DNA of 64,000 bases, taken from assembly GCA_026874595.1 (NCBI GenBank), contig CM049307.1, positions 22,361,079 through 22,425,078 of the forward strand, read 5' to 3'. The notes beneath the pieces were generated by a model. It was not told the DNA's origin and made no database searches. It saw only the letters and a list, made by a program, of their open reading frames with translations. Below are positions 23,401 to 35,736 of the stretch, one piece after another. The translations under genes were made by a program, and so were the position numbers. The number at the start of each line of letters is the position of its first letter. Within the stretch, counting starts at the first letter, position 1. The DNA is from Sipunculus nudus (Eukaryota; Annelida; Sipuncula; Golfingiida; Sipunculidae).

Positions 23401-26400
23401 ATGAAGATCTTAGCTCTTCTTTTTCTGGCTTTTGGTGTCTGTACGTAAGACGATTATTTGTCCTAATACCTGGATCTTTTTATTTCAGTGTCTTTGTTTT
23501 TTTATGTACACAAGAACAAAGGCCCCAATGGGCTGTTGGACTTTTATTTTAAAATTTCATTATTTCATTCCTTAAACCCACGAAATACAATTAAATATGT
23601 TCAAATACAATGCTTGAGATATTTATGCCGATGTGTTTCTTTCTGCAGATGGTCAAGATCCCGAGTATGGAGGTATGTAAACATAAAAAGTATTTATTTC
23701 TATAATAATTATTGAAACTGTTTCTGTTTTTAATTCAAAATCACAATAACAATACGGGATATCGCTATTACCGATACTCTCGTTTGTGGAAGCAGTAATG
23801 ACTACCTGCTTGAAAAACTGCAGGCAAACACCTAGTGGCACCTATTGTCCAGCCTGACCAGCCCATTCATTCAACACAGCAGTGTGGGCACTGGAAATTG
23901 TGTTTTTAATTGCCGATCATCCTGATACTTATAATTTGTCAAATTCATTATACCGTGTCAAAACATAATACTGAAACATGAAAAAAAAATCCGAAATTGT
24001 TGCATTTGGTATTTTTGCATTTGAAATTGATCTTGGACTAACTGCCTTGTAGGATAAAATAAGGTAAACGGGTCACAGGGTCTTTCCGTCATTGTTAAAC
24101 GTAAAATTTTGCAAGTTTCCTTGAAATGTCGTACATAATTATTCAATGATCATATCAAGTAATTAGAGTCCATACCGTATATAAGCTTACAAAGTGGGGA
24201 TTGTCAGTGTCCGACTGAATCACGCTTGCCTGCAAAACGGGCTTCCTGCTGCGCCAGCCAGTCGTTTTTCTACTCCATCTTCACGAGAAGCTGCATTAGC
24301 GATATCCCGTATGTTGATCTAGACCAGTCTGCGCTATATATTAATCAACAATCGTAATTTCCCGACGCTCCTAATGGTGAGAGCATTAAGGTTGAAGAGT
24401 TAAGTTGGCTGAAGAGATATGATTTTTTTTTCTAAAATGCTGTCGGATCAACGGGACTGAAGTTAGACCGATATTCTATATTCGCATGCGAATATCACAA
24501 AACCTCATAAAATCGACATTCGATATTCGCATGCGATTATCAAATATCACATAAATCAGCGACATTCGATATTTTCAGACGAAATTCGGGAAAACTATCG
24601 GCGCTCAGCCAGTCCGACATCTGGTTAACGTGTATTCCCCTTGTAAAGTTCATACATATTACGGCAATGATGGGCCATGACCTTAAATATTTGCATGCCA
24701 ATCTCAAACAGTAAAAACGACATTCGCATGTGAATATCTAATACCATTCTAATCACGGATAAAATTTACCGAGTGAACCAATGGTCGCATGCAACAGTAA
24801 ATCGCACCGTGTAAACCGATGGTCGCATGCTAAAATAAGTCGCACCATGGTTGCATGCTACACTAAATCGAACTATGTAAACCAATGGTCGCCAGCTACA
24901 CTAAATCGAACCGTTAAAACGGATGGTCGAATGCTACACTAAACCGCACCGTGTAAATCGGTGTTCGCATGCTAAACTCAGTCGCACCTTGTAAACCGAT
25001 GGTCGCATGCTGAACTAAATCACACCGTGTAAACCGATGGTCGCATGCTACACGAAATCGCACCGTGAAAACCGATGGTCGCATGGTACACTAAATCTCA
25101 CCGTTAAAACGGATGGTCGAATGCTACATTAAACCGCACCGTGTAAACCGATGGTCGCATGCTACACTATATCGCACCGTGTAAACTGATGGTCGCATGC
25201 TGCACTAAATTCACTGTGTAAGGCCCGTTTTCCATGTACGCTTTTCTGCGCGCTTTTCATCGCGTAGAACAAGACAGTTCAAACAAGTTGTAGCATTTCC
25301 ATGAACGCTTTTCATCGCGCTTGCATTCATTTAGCTCAGTTCAGCAAAAAGAGTAAACAGTAAAAAGTACCCGGATTCAGCGAGCGGAAAAGTGCACACT
25401 GTAAATATATTCAGCGCGGTTTTCAGCTTGTTGATTTCAAACGCGATGAAATTTCAGCGTACATGGAAAACCTGCCTAAACCGATGGTCGCATGCTAAAA
25501 TAAGTCGCACCGTGTAAACCGATGGTCGCATGCTACACTAAACCGCACCGGGTAAATCGATGGTCAAATGCTAAACTAATTTGCATGTGATAATGGCATG
25601 CTACCGCCGTAAAGAAAAATTCCCATCGTATAAACTGGCCTTTAGGCCAAAAAAAAAAAAATAAAAGGTATGGTTCTCAGGCACCGCCCGCATCAATTTT
25701 TAACCCCCGCATCGAAAATTTTTATTTTTTTTTTCAATTGAAACTCACCAATTCTGAGCTGCAGCCGCTCGGACATTTCTCTCAAGAAGATAAAATCATA
25801 CAATTTCCTTTGTCATGTAGTGCTTTTACTTGTTTAGTAATGTTAATCTGCCCGCCCGCATTGATTTCTGAAAAAAAAGTGCCTGAGAACCATACCTTTT
25901 TTTTTTATTTTGGCCTTACATGTATTCCATAAAACGGGCATAATAAACTGTTCATGGGATATGTACAGGTGCTGATCCAGTAATTAAGGAAATGACAAAA
26001 CCTCTCAAAAAGGTCCCCAGGACAGAAATGCTTTGAGGGGGGGGGGGATCCAGGCCCATAAATTTGTCTGAAATTAACTGGACCCCGCCCCCCCCCCCCA
26101 ACCGAATCCGCCTCTGATGTACATGATATGGCAAAGAGGAAATATTTACGCTTTCTCTTGATGCAATAATTGTGTTTATCTATTTTCATTTTAGAATACT
26201 TCGAGGGAGACATGCTCATCGACCCAGATGAAGTACAGGTATGGTTTACAGTTTAATATAATATACGGGTTTAAGCCATTACGATGAATACTGGTTATTA
26301 AATATTAATTTCACAGGAACTCACAGTAATATTTTATGGCGTATATAATCTGTTTTCATAGGAACATGCATCACCTATAAATGTGGATCTGTGTAATAAG

Positions 26401-29166
26401 GTAATAAGTCCTGAAAGATCTCAGCGTTATTATATGTCCACTGAAATCTAGAAATGGGGAAGAAAAAAAAACATGTACAATAAAAAAGACATTTTCCCCC
26501 AGGTTGGTCCCCATAACGCTATGCTAAACAGGATCTACCGTTGGCCAGGCGGTAACATGCCGTATGTATTTGACTCTCCTATTGGTAAGTTGACTTCTTT
26601 CATGGGTTCGGGGACCTGCGCCCTACTGAATTAAAATTGTGCTGAACTATATTGTGTTCAAATGAACATACATTGATGCTCTACACAACATTATTATTAT
26701 TATTATGTTTATTATGTGACTGTTAATTTTTATTTCGTCATATAAAAATCCATTCATTACATGTTTATCAGAACATGATCAGGTCAAAGGAGGCAATTAT
26801 ATATCGTCCTTCGTAACATATGCTAATTAGATGGTTAAATATTCAGCGGACGACTGGAGGGTAAAGATCAATTAAAATTCGGCATCTAAACAAGCACACC
26901 TTCACATAGATAAGCAATGGATGCAGTATAATACCCATCATAAACCCTAAAATAACAATTATTCATATGCAAATTTGCTAATTATATATTCACTGGAGGA
27001 CAAAAGAGGAAGGCCAGTTACCTAAGATAGCAGACACATCATTTACTCACACTTAATATATGCTTCTAAATTACATTAAATTTAAAAAAAATAGTTCTGA
27101 TCAGTATCGCTATTCCCATTGGACATATACATGCAAATGTTATTATGCAATCAGTTAATAAATGATGCAAACATGCAAATAAGCTTCAAACAATGAAAAC
27201 AAAACATATTACTGCTAAAAAGTGAATTATTAAGCAACCGTTGTCTGTTTCCATTGTGATGTTCTTATGATTAAATTTCAATACTTGTCTAATTTGCATG
27301 ATTTGTCTAAATTATGCATAGACATACGTTATATCTTATGAAATTAAGATTTTGTACCCGAAATACTGTACATCCGCTGTAAAAAGCCGAAAAATCAATA
27401 GATTTATTTAATATATAAATAATAACACTAATTTATTTAAATATGCAAATTTATGCAAATTTTCTAATTAAATATGTACAATACAAAATTTTTGATGAAG
27501 AAATCGAGAATCAACTAAGAAAAGTTTCCTATTGTGTATTATCAAATTGTTCTTGGCTTACTCCTGTCTATAATGGCTGTTTTCGAGTGATATAAAGCCC
27601 GGATTTTAATATGGCCGCAATTGTTCCAAGATGGCAGAAGGAACAATGCAAACATCGGTTTTTAGTTGGATTATAAGCCCAGGTTTTGAAAAAAAGTATG
27701 TGGGCATATATCTGTATGATAATTCGCCAGAAGACACAATTTAAACATAACCGTATACACTAAATGTCATACTCACGGTAACCTGGTCTCATTGTCGCAC
27801 GATGTGACAATCGTATTCTTGGTTTGAATTCTCTATTGAAAATTTCATTTTCCTCGTGGCTCATTCCGAATACCACATAGCATAATTGTTGATGATACAA
27901 ATCGCTTTTTCCGCATACCGCCAAGTAAAAGCAAATAAAATCTGTATTTGGCAAAATATTATTTTACGTTACAATTTGGAGTAAATATATCAAATATCGA
28001 ACTGTAAAACAAGTTTTCAAAAGCAAATGGCTGATTATGTTATTTTTAATGCGGCTGAAACATTAGTGCCTTTGTTTCGCTTTAGAAAATGACCCTGTTG
28101 TCCGACAGCGAGTGCTGGATGGTATCAATGAGTTAAACGAAAGGACTAAGGTCAACGGTCAGAATTGCATAAACATCCGCCCATATGCTGGCGAAGACGA
28201 CTTCGTCATCGTGACCCGAGATTCAGGGTAAGAACACAAGCTCACCCCCCCCCCCCTCCCACACACACACACATACACACACACATACTCCTACAATTGC
28301 ACAGGGCTCGAAATTGGTATAATTTTCTATCGGGCAATCAGTCCGGCAACTCACCGGAAATCCAATGATTTTACTGGATCCGTTTTTCTTTATTGAAAAA
28401 CTTGTTTTGTATAATATGTTTGAAAAAAAAATATATAATGCATTTCTCAACTTTTTAAACATTTACTATTTTGTAAAGTCCTCATATGGCGTTACAAATG
28501 AGCATAAGCCAGATGTCGTGATTGTTATTCTGTTGCACAAAAATACTTTTTTTTGCGTGCACTAGCGCCTTTTCGGCTTTCTGACATTACGGAGTCTACG
28601 CTCAGGTTACTGGCTGTCAGAGTGCCGTTACATCCTTCAGAGAGGAACGCACTTAAAAGGGGCGTTCACACCTATCCGTTTTTTCCTTTCTCACCCGCAC
28701 TCGCTTCCGTCATCCGTCGTCCGGAGTCGGTTAAAAATACATAGGGCATTCTCACCTATCCGCTTCCGCATGCGCACCTGTCTCACCGTCCTAGGAAATC
28801 GGCCTGAGACCGATTCACGACGGAAGCGGACGACGTATGCAGACGAGAATCCCTACCATGACGTCATATAATCGGGGATAATCTGGAATGTCATTGTGTC
28901 TTCCCCTTAATAAAAATGCCAAAGGCCGTTGATTTAAGTATGAAAGGTTGGAACTTGCGCGTGAGTATTTACTGCTTTCCAATTTCACTCATGAAAGCTT
29001 TCTTTATTAATTGATATCATTAAAGCAATGTTGGAAGCAGAATAATATGATACTTTAAAGGAGCGGTGGCGATGTAATTTGGAATAAAGACTGATAAGTC
29101 AATGTCTATAAAATAAATTTACCAGTAAGCTCACAAAATATAGCCTATTCTATAAAGTATAATATC

Positions 29167-29219
<53 letters not shown>

Positions 29220-32200
29220 TTAGTTGAACATAATTAAATCACAATAATTTGCTTGTATGGAGAATAATGCAAGCATCCTTTTTGAATCCGGGTTTACAGG
29301 ATGGCTCCCGTCAAAGAGACACGGAGGTGAAATTGGTCCTATTTCAAATCACAGTTCTAAACCTCAGTTACATGTATTTGGTCAAATACAAGGTTAAGAG
29401 GGTACGGGGTAAAAAATAATTTGTGGCGGGTTTAAAAAAAAAGCTCCTACTTGACAAAGACACAGCATATTAGTTAAATTCCTAATTAGTCAGAGCCTGT
29501 AAAAATACTATACATCGTTATTGGTTTTTACAACATGGGAAGATTTACACTGAACTTTCATGACAGAATAGGAAATAGGCATTTGTTTAAAATTTGGTTT
29601 GTAGTCGATATCACATAATTTTTCAATAAATTTTGTTTGATAAATGTGGAAGGGTGGGACACGGGCTTGGGTGCGGATACAAATGTATGGCGGAGGTATG
29701 CGCTATGTGAGTGCTTTTGTTTGTTCTTGCTTTGTCCGGGAGTTTTCTCACTGTTTTCCCCCTTCCCTCATTCCCTTGCTTGTACACAAGCTTCATAAAC
29801 CATTAATGAATTTATCCTCCACTAAATGAGCTAATTCATATCCAGATGCTTCGCGACCGTTGGGCGTAGGGGCGGACCTCAGGTGGTGAATATCGGGCCC
29901 GGATGCGACTCACGTCACGGTACCATCATGCATGAATTCTTGCACGGCCTTGGGTTCTACCACGAGCACAGCAGGAACGACCGTGACGATTACGTCACCA
30001 TTAACTGGGATAACATTCGGCCAGGTTTGTTTTATTTTATAACTTCATGACACATGGGTCATCACTTGACCATTTCTTTTTCGCACTCAATCCGGACAAA
30101 TGAAAACAATGTGTTTGGCATTTTCTGGGGTAACGTCATATAATCATTGTGTCTTGCGTATACAAACGTGAAAAGTAAGTGGAGTCGGCCGAACTCCCCC
30201 TGAAAAATTTGGATAGAAAAAAAAGCCGCCATGCTAAGATTTGAGCCCGTCCTCTCATGTAGATAATTTTCAGGATGACTTTAGCCTGACCTTCCTAATA
30301 CTGATCAGAGATTTGTTTCAAAGTTATGTAAAAGTCGTGATTTGGGCTAAACATGTTCCCATGAATATTTAAGCTTAGGTTGCATTGCAAAAAACAACAG
30401 TCTTATTATTCGTAGTCTTTTCCATCAGTAGGTGCCCACTGAAATTTTGTGACAAAATGTAATATTAAATATTATGAGGGACTAAAGGCCTCATATGAGA
30501 TGCAAAACTTCATAACAAAAAAAAAGTTTTCATTTTGTAATCTTCTGGTTCTTTTGAATCTTCTCTCTCAAGGGTTTTAATACCCATTTTCGTAATTATA
30601 TTTGTGACAAAATGTAATATTAAATATTATTAGGGACTAAAGGCCTCATATGAGATGCAAAACTTCATAACAAAAAAAAAGTTTTCATTTTGTAATCTTC
30701 TGGTTCTTTTGAATCTTCTCTCTCAAGGGTTTTAATACCCATTTTCGTAATTATATTTGTTTAGGATATTTATGACACTAAACAACCAATCAGTAGCTTT
30801 TAAAGCTTGTAGGCAGTGACCTTGACCTTCATCAAGAGGGTTGAGATGTTGTTAAATAAACCGTTGTCTCGGAATAATAAGCATGCTTTGAATTACTAAA
30901 ATATATTGATAGGTATGGTTTTGTTTCTTTATAATTCATTAGGCCTACATACCTCATATCCTCATTGCAGCTTACATTTTAGGAATGATCTCTCAGTTTA
31001 GGCTATATAAATATTCTCAAATTTCAATGGACACCCTACTGTGGAACAGACTGTAGAACTAAATTAAGCTGTATAACGGTAGTGATGGTGACATTTATAA
31101 GGACCTAGACTGACATATGCAACCTCAATTATAAAGCCTGGTCACTACGTTTATTATTGACTGACAATATTACACTTAGTTATAAAGGCATACTTGTATT
31201 ATTTTGGATTTCAGGCACAGAAAATAACTTCCGCAAGTTGAGCCTGAGTGAGGTGGACCACCTTGGTGTGACTTACGATTACGACAGCTGCATGCACTAC
31301 TCAGCGTACGGCTTCGCTGTGGATCCGAATGTGCCAACCATTATTCCGCACGACCCTAACGCCAATATTGGCCAGAGAGTGACGCTGAGCGACAGCGACA
31401 TCCTCAAAGTGCAGCGCTACTACGATTGTGTAACTGAGTGTAGGTTTCCACTGTTTACTGAAACCTACCAACTACGGGAGTTAAATATATTGTGTCTGTC
31501 GACTGCATTTATCAGGGGGAGATTAAGAGGGGTTACGGGGAAGGGGTGGGGTGGGGGGGGGGGGGCGGTTGTCCTTTTCTTTGGTAAGTAAAAACAACAC
31601 ACGCTATATACCGAAATATATTTCCCTATACACTTCTATATGCAAGATATGTATAAAGAATACTAAAGATTAAAGTGTTTAATTTTACGCACGACCCAAT
31701 CCTGGCAATACTCAGTTTCATAAAAAAAATGGTTTTTTTTGCAAAAGTAGCCATAGCTAAGGGGGGGGGGGACACTGCACTCGATTGGGATAATTATTTC
31801 CAAGGATAATGTTATGACAGACGGTTCAGTCCGCCATCACAAGATGCTAAAATATAGACTCTGTGTAAACTTCTTGGTGATCACTTTTAGTAAAACGATC
31901 GGCTAACGCCCAGTACTGATCGTTGCTAAGCTTTTGGAGCTTTACACATTTTATTAAATTTTATCTAAATAAAGCCTTATCATTTTCTAAACATGTTATT
32001 TTCAGACAAGGAAAAGGTTTATCCTGCTCGTCAATTTTTCGTAATTTTTTTTAATTTTTGTTCTTTTGAATATAATACCGATTTTCCAGCTGTCACACAT
32101 GATACTTAATATTCCTATAGACATCATGTTCATTCGAGCTTTAACTTAGGTTTCCTGTTGATTCTTTCTGCCACATAGCTTGGGGCAATTATATGTTTAA

Positions 32201-32340
32201 TATTTATAATCAATATTATTGTTCTAAAAGCGCTCTATTAATATTTTTTTCTTTATACAGAATTAAACCCCCTGCGGAAAGGGCGATATGAGCGACGAGA
32301 TGTCCTGCAACCAGTAATATTCAGAAAATAAAATACCGAC
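23401..32340 (+). CDS. Astacin-family zinc metalloprotease, gene C (8 exons)
   Basis: Secreted astacin (M12A) protease, 245 residues. Coding exons: 23401-23440, 23649-23672, 26195-26238, 26503-26584, 28086-28227, 29846-30024 and 31215-31439; the 3'UTR exon starts at 32261 and has AATAAA at 32327-32332. Phases match genes A and D exactly. Signal peptide MKILALLFLAFGV; propeptide FEGD switch in exon 3; mature start near NAMLNRIYRWPGG; zinc site HEFLHGLGFYHEHSR in exon 6; Met-turn SCMHY in exon 7. Exon 6 is one codon longer than in A and D (GPGCDSRHG against GPGCERHG). His replaces the usual Gln after the third zinc His and Glu. The stop TAA is split by the last intron (T at 31439, AA at 32261). 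Only the catalytic domain is present. Introns hold several transposons. The substrate is unknown. Confidence 0.9.
24770..25585. repeat. 38-bp minisatellite (about 13-14 units)
   Basis: The unit core is CCGATGGTCGCATGCTACAC followed by TAAATCGCACCGTGTAAA. About 11 units lie before the MITE and 2-3 after it. Just upstream (24470-24760) are ATTCGCATGCGAAT palindromes. The array is within gene C intron 2. Confidence 0.85.
25222..25476. mobile_element. Harbinger-like MITE inside the 38-bp minisatellite
   Basis: A 255-bp element. Ends GGCCCGTTTTCCATGTACGCT and, inverted, GGCAGGTTTTCCATGTACGCT form 21-bp inverted repeats with 2 mismatches. TAA flanks both sides (25219-25221 and 25477-25479). A 3-bp TWA-type duplication is characteristic of PIF/Harbinger elements. 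There is no coding capacity. Confidence 0.85.
25966..26116. mobile_element. Small MITE, 5-bp TSD, in gene C intron 2
   Basis: Starts CAGGTGCTGATCC and ends GAATCCGCCTCTG, a near-inverted copy. ATGTA flanks both sides (25961-25965 and 26117-26121). It contains poly-G and poly-C runs and lies about 80 bases before exon 3. Confidence 0.6.
28744..28853. mobile_element. Possible small MITE in gene C intron 5
   Basis: Starts GGGCATTCTCAC and ends GAGAATCCC, with imperfect inner arms CCGCTTCCG and CGGAAGCGG. TA lies at both edges (28742-28743 and 28854-28855). A related GGGGCGTTCACACCTATCCG lies at about 28658, so the real element may be larger. Confidence 0.4.
29167..29215. repeat. (TA)n microsatellite
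   Basis: AT repeats in gene C intron 5. Confidence 0.95.
30446..30757. repeat. Recent 155-bp tandem duplication in gene C intron 6
   Basis: GTGACAAAATGTAATATTAA at 30449 recurs at 30604. The two 155-bp units differ at about one base (GAGGGAC against TAGGGAC). Confidence 0.9.
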
Positions 32341-32345
32341 TGAAA
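32261..32345 (+). other. Gene C 3'UTR exon with polyadenylation signal
   Basis: The acceptor ATACAG ends at 32260; AA completes the TAA stop. GACGAGATGTCC is conserved with gene A, and AATAAA lies at 32327-32332. Confidence 0.6.
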
Positions 32346-32385
32346 AAAACTCACGTTTTATTTTAAGTCAGTGAAGTATAGAATG

Positions 32386-32936
32386 CAATGGAGGATCCAG
32401 AGGGGATCCGGACCCCCTCCTTTGAGCCACAACATTCTTTTTTTCAGGGGATAGGGGTAGGACGTAGCCTAGTGGTTGGTTCAGGCGTTGGACTTCTGAG
32501 CTGAAGGTCCCTGGTTCGACCCCCGCCGGTACCTCAATGGCATAATGGTGAAATCTCATTGAACCTCAGATATTCGCTCTAATGTCTCAAAGACAGGTTA
32601 TGACTTCTGGATTATTCCTAACCCCGTGCATTAAAAACCTGAAATCCAGAGGCTAAATAATTACATATCATTCTTATCGTATGGATACCTTCATCCTCAT
32701 TCATTAGACAGTGCCACCAAAAGGCCATTGATCTATCTTTATAAAAAGAAAAGGATCCGGACCCCCTTCTTAGAGCCACAACATTCTTTTTTTCAAGGGA
32801 TAAACCAATATTTCCGACCTGGACGCCCCCCCCCCCCCCCCCCACCTCCTTTCTGGATCAGATGACTTTTTAGGTTTTCGTATTCAGTCTTCCAAGGGTG
32901 AACCCTCCCCTATCCAAAATTCTTGATCTGCCCCTG
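32386..32936. mobile_element. Small MITE, 5-bp TSD, interrupted by a SINE
   Basis: Starts CAATGGAGGATCCAG and ends TTGATCTGCCCCTG. GAATG flanks both ends (32381-32385 and 32937-32941). A tRNA-headed SINE splits it internally. It lies just past the 3' end of gene C. Confidence 0.6.
32454..32752 (+). mobile_element. tRNA-derived SINE with a 50-bp flanking duplication
   Basis: The head has an A-box-like TAGCCTAGTGG and a B-box GGTTCGACCCC, as in tRNA-derived SINEs, then an AT-rich body. It is flanked by two copies of a 50-bp stretch (32404-32453 and 32753-32802) that starts GGATCCGGACCCCC and includes CACAACATTCTTTTTTTCA. The clover-leaf is too poor for a working tRNA. Confidence 0.6.
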
Positions 32937-32999
32937 GAATGGTTGGTTTATTCTGTCTTGTTTTTCGTCTCTCTCCGTCATCGTTCTTCGTATGCCGCC

Positions 33000-35170
33000 C
33001 GTCCGTTGAATTAGCATTTTTTTCAAATTGTTGGCAGAATATCTCAATTTTTATTTTGTTTCATTAAAAAATTCGGGATAACGCCACCTACATTTCTAGT
33101 GATTTTATGATGGGTGTTTTATATTGTTGGTACATAAAGGAGAACAGAGTATATAAGAGCCTTGTAGTTTTATTTTAATTAGGGCCATTGATTACCTAAC
33201 CAAAGAAAAGGGAAAGATTGTGCATTATCCAGTTATGCCTGTCACTATGATTATTTTTAAGAAACCTGAAAAAAAGAAACATTTTTAAATGAAATTAGTC
33301 ATTGCCTGTTTAACTCAATTCAGATAACACTAATCATTCTATTATAGCATTTTTTTTAATGGCTCATGGATATTTCATTTAATTTTGCATGTATATTTAT
33401 GTATGGGGGTCACTGTTAAGGTCAGGTTCAGGAAGCCCGATGATAATTGATAATTATTTACAAAAAAAGACATTATTTAGTTAATTTATTTATTTGTTAT
33501 TTAAAACTCAAAGGATATACATAGGATTCCAAAAAAGTTCAGCCATGCTGTTTACTCTGGAGACACACAAACAGGTCCTGAATGGGTGCCTTCTATAGGT
33601 TATCAAAGGAACTATTTACCGTAATAGAGCACAACACTTGCGTATCACTAAGTGTATTCCAGCACCAAAGTACCTTCTTTTTAGAGGCATTTAGACCTAC
33701 TTTGTTATAATTTAATCATAGTTACCATGTAAAATTCAGAAAAACTTGGAAAATGGTTAGAGATTTTCTATAGTTTGCTATACCCGTTTGCAACCGATGC
33801 CTCATTCTTCACAAAGAGAAATGTTGTAGGTATTCTATCCACATGCGCTGGAGGTTGCCGCTGACAAAGATTTGTTTGTATATCCTTTGGTCGACAGGTT
33901 GTCCTCTTGTCATCAGGTGTCTTCATCCTGAGTACTTTTGATATATTAACTAGACTCAACCATATCGCAAACTTCTCACAATTTTATTCTTGATGATGGA
34001 AATACGATTCATCGCACTGGACCTTATAACCTCGGGTTTTATTTACACGTGTGTGTATATGTTCGTATTTTGCTTTCGCGTATGCATGTATGGAGTCTAA
34101 CAATTTTTTTATTTGGATATCAGTGTACATGTAATGAAGGGTCGCATGGTCATTTCTTTGGTACCACCTACATTTCTCATGGTTTTACCAGTTTTTTTTC
34201 CAATTTGTAGCCCTTTGAAAGAAACAGTCAAGAAGATGCGTAATCCTGATTTACAAGTCTCCAGCATATAATGAGCGAAGTACTGTTCATCTTGCCCTCA
34301 AATACAAGGCACGTTTCATAACAGATTATTGAAATCTGGACCTATTTTTTTAATTCCAGAATAGCAGATTTAACAACCAAACTATTTAACACAATAAATG
34401 TACATTCTAAGGATCGCAAATGAATGAATGAAATATTCATTCAGAAATATAAGGCCACAGGCCCATAGTTCCATATATGCACATATCATACAATAAAAAT
34501 ATAAATAAGAAATTATACATTTGAAATTGCTTAAACAATAAAACTTTTTACGTTTAAATTTAAAAAAAAATAAAATTATTAAATTTGCATTAGGAAGGAA
34601 CGTAAATCTCGCCGTGTGTTGTTTGTGTTCACTCCTTCCCAGGTTCATTCGTGCTTAAATGACTCTACATTTGTGAACATTCCTTGATTTTCCTGAATCC
34701 GGATCATGTGCCGGATCCACACCAAAATCTAATCAATTCAAGCTTGGCCCTGACAGTTTCATGAGATTCTATTCAAGATTGCATGAGCGTATGTTGTGAA
34801 CAAACAAACAAACACACACACAAATACACACAAGAACGGAGATAAACGTGTATCCTCTTGGCGGAGGCAACAAATGGAGATCCATGCTTGAAGTTTTATA
34901 ACGATAACTCTCTGCAGATTTTGCTATTGAAAAAAGTTCAAATTAAATTTTTTAATATATTGTCGTGTTCAAAAAGTTGACAGTTGCGCATGGAACCGCT
35001 AGACCCTTGTCAAAACCAAGGGAACCTTATCTTTCAATAAAAAGATATGTTCTTTGGCGACCCCATTTTTGACAGAGTAGGATTGGTCTGTTTAAGAAAA
35101 TGACCAGCTGTGTCTGTTACTAAAAAATTAACTAGGCCCTTGTCAGATTGTGCGTAACATGATATGAATA
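33000..35170. other. Intergenic region between genes C and D
   Basis: AT-rich. A CCGTCC-containing hairpin-repeat fragment at about 32950-33130 and the dispersed repeat at 34620-34870 are the only structures I recognise. No supported gene. Confidence 0.5.
34620..34870 (-). repeat. Dispersed repeat family with GGATCCG core
   Basis: TCCGGATCATGTGCCGGATC, then CAAACAAACAAACACACA and CGTGTATCCTCTTGGCGG, the reverse of the 15400 copy. It lies between genes C and D. Confidence 0.45.
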
Positions 35171-35176
35171 GGCTAC

Positions 35177-35211
35177 GTGCCGTGTGCAAAAGGTATAAAT
35201 TCTAAGGTAGA
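35177..35211 (+). promoter_or_regulatory. Conserved proximal promoter block with TATA box, gene D
   Basis: GTGCCGTGTGCAAAAGG is followed by TATAAATTCTAAGGTAGAG, about 42 bases before the ATG. TATAAAT is the clearest TATA box of the four paralogous promoters. Confidence 0.5.
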
Positions 35212-35252
35212 GTCAATCGGCATTTAGTTGGAGACTTGCAGCTCTAATCATC

Positions 35253-35697
35253 ATGATGAAGATCCTAGCTCTCGTTTGTCTGGCATTTGGTGTCTGTACG
35301 TTAACAAGCTTTTTATTAACTCTTTAAACATGATTCAATGTATATTATATAACTATTTTTTTGTATTATAACAAATCTAGAAATGACGTCTTTATTGATC
35401 TTTTTACACCATTAATACCAGTTTGATATTATTTTCAATGAACACTACGAACACTCATTAATCAAAAGGGATTGCACAAACATAAACATTTTTATATTGT
35501 ATTTCAGCAAAATATTTACATGAATGTTCTTGTTATCTCTAGTAACACCTGTAGCTGAGTAAACTTTATCTGTATGTAGAAAAGAAATCGCATAAGATAT
35601 ATAACATATGTGACGCATACAATCAAATCTAACCTTAGTATTAAGTAAAAGTTCCACATTTATGCCGATATATAATGTATGCCAATATGAATGTATG

Positions 35698-35736
<39 letters not shown>

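Noticed and set aside
24770-25585. CRISPR-like regular repeats
   Set aside because: Units are head-to-tail with no unique spacers, and this is an animal genome; it is a minisatellite.
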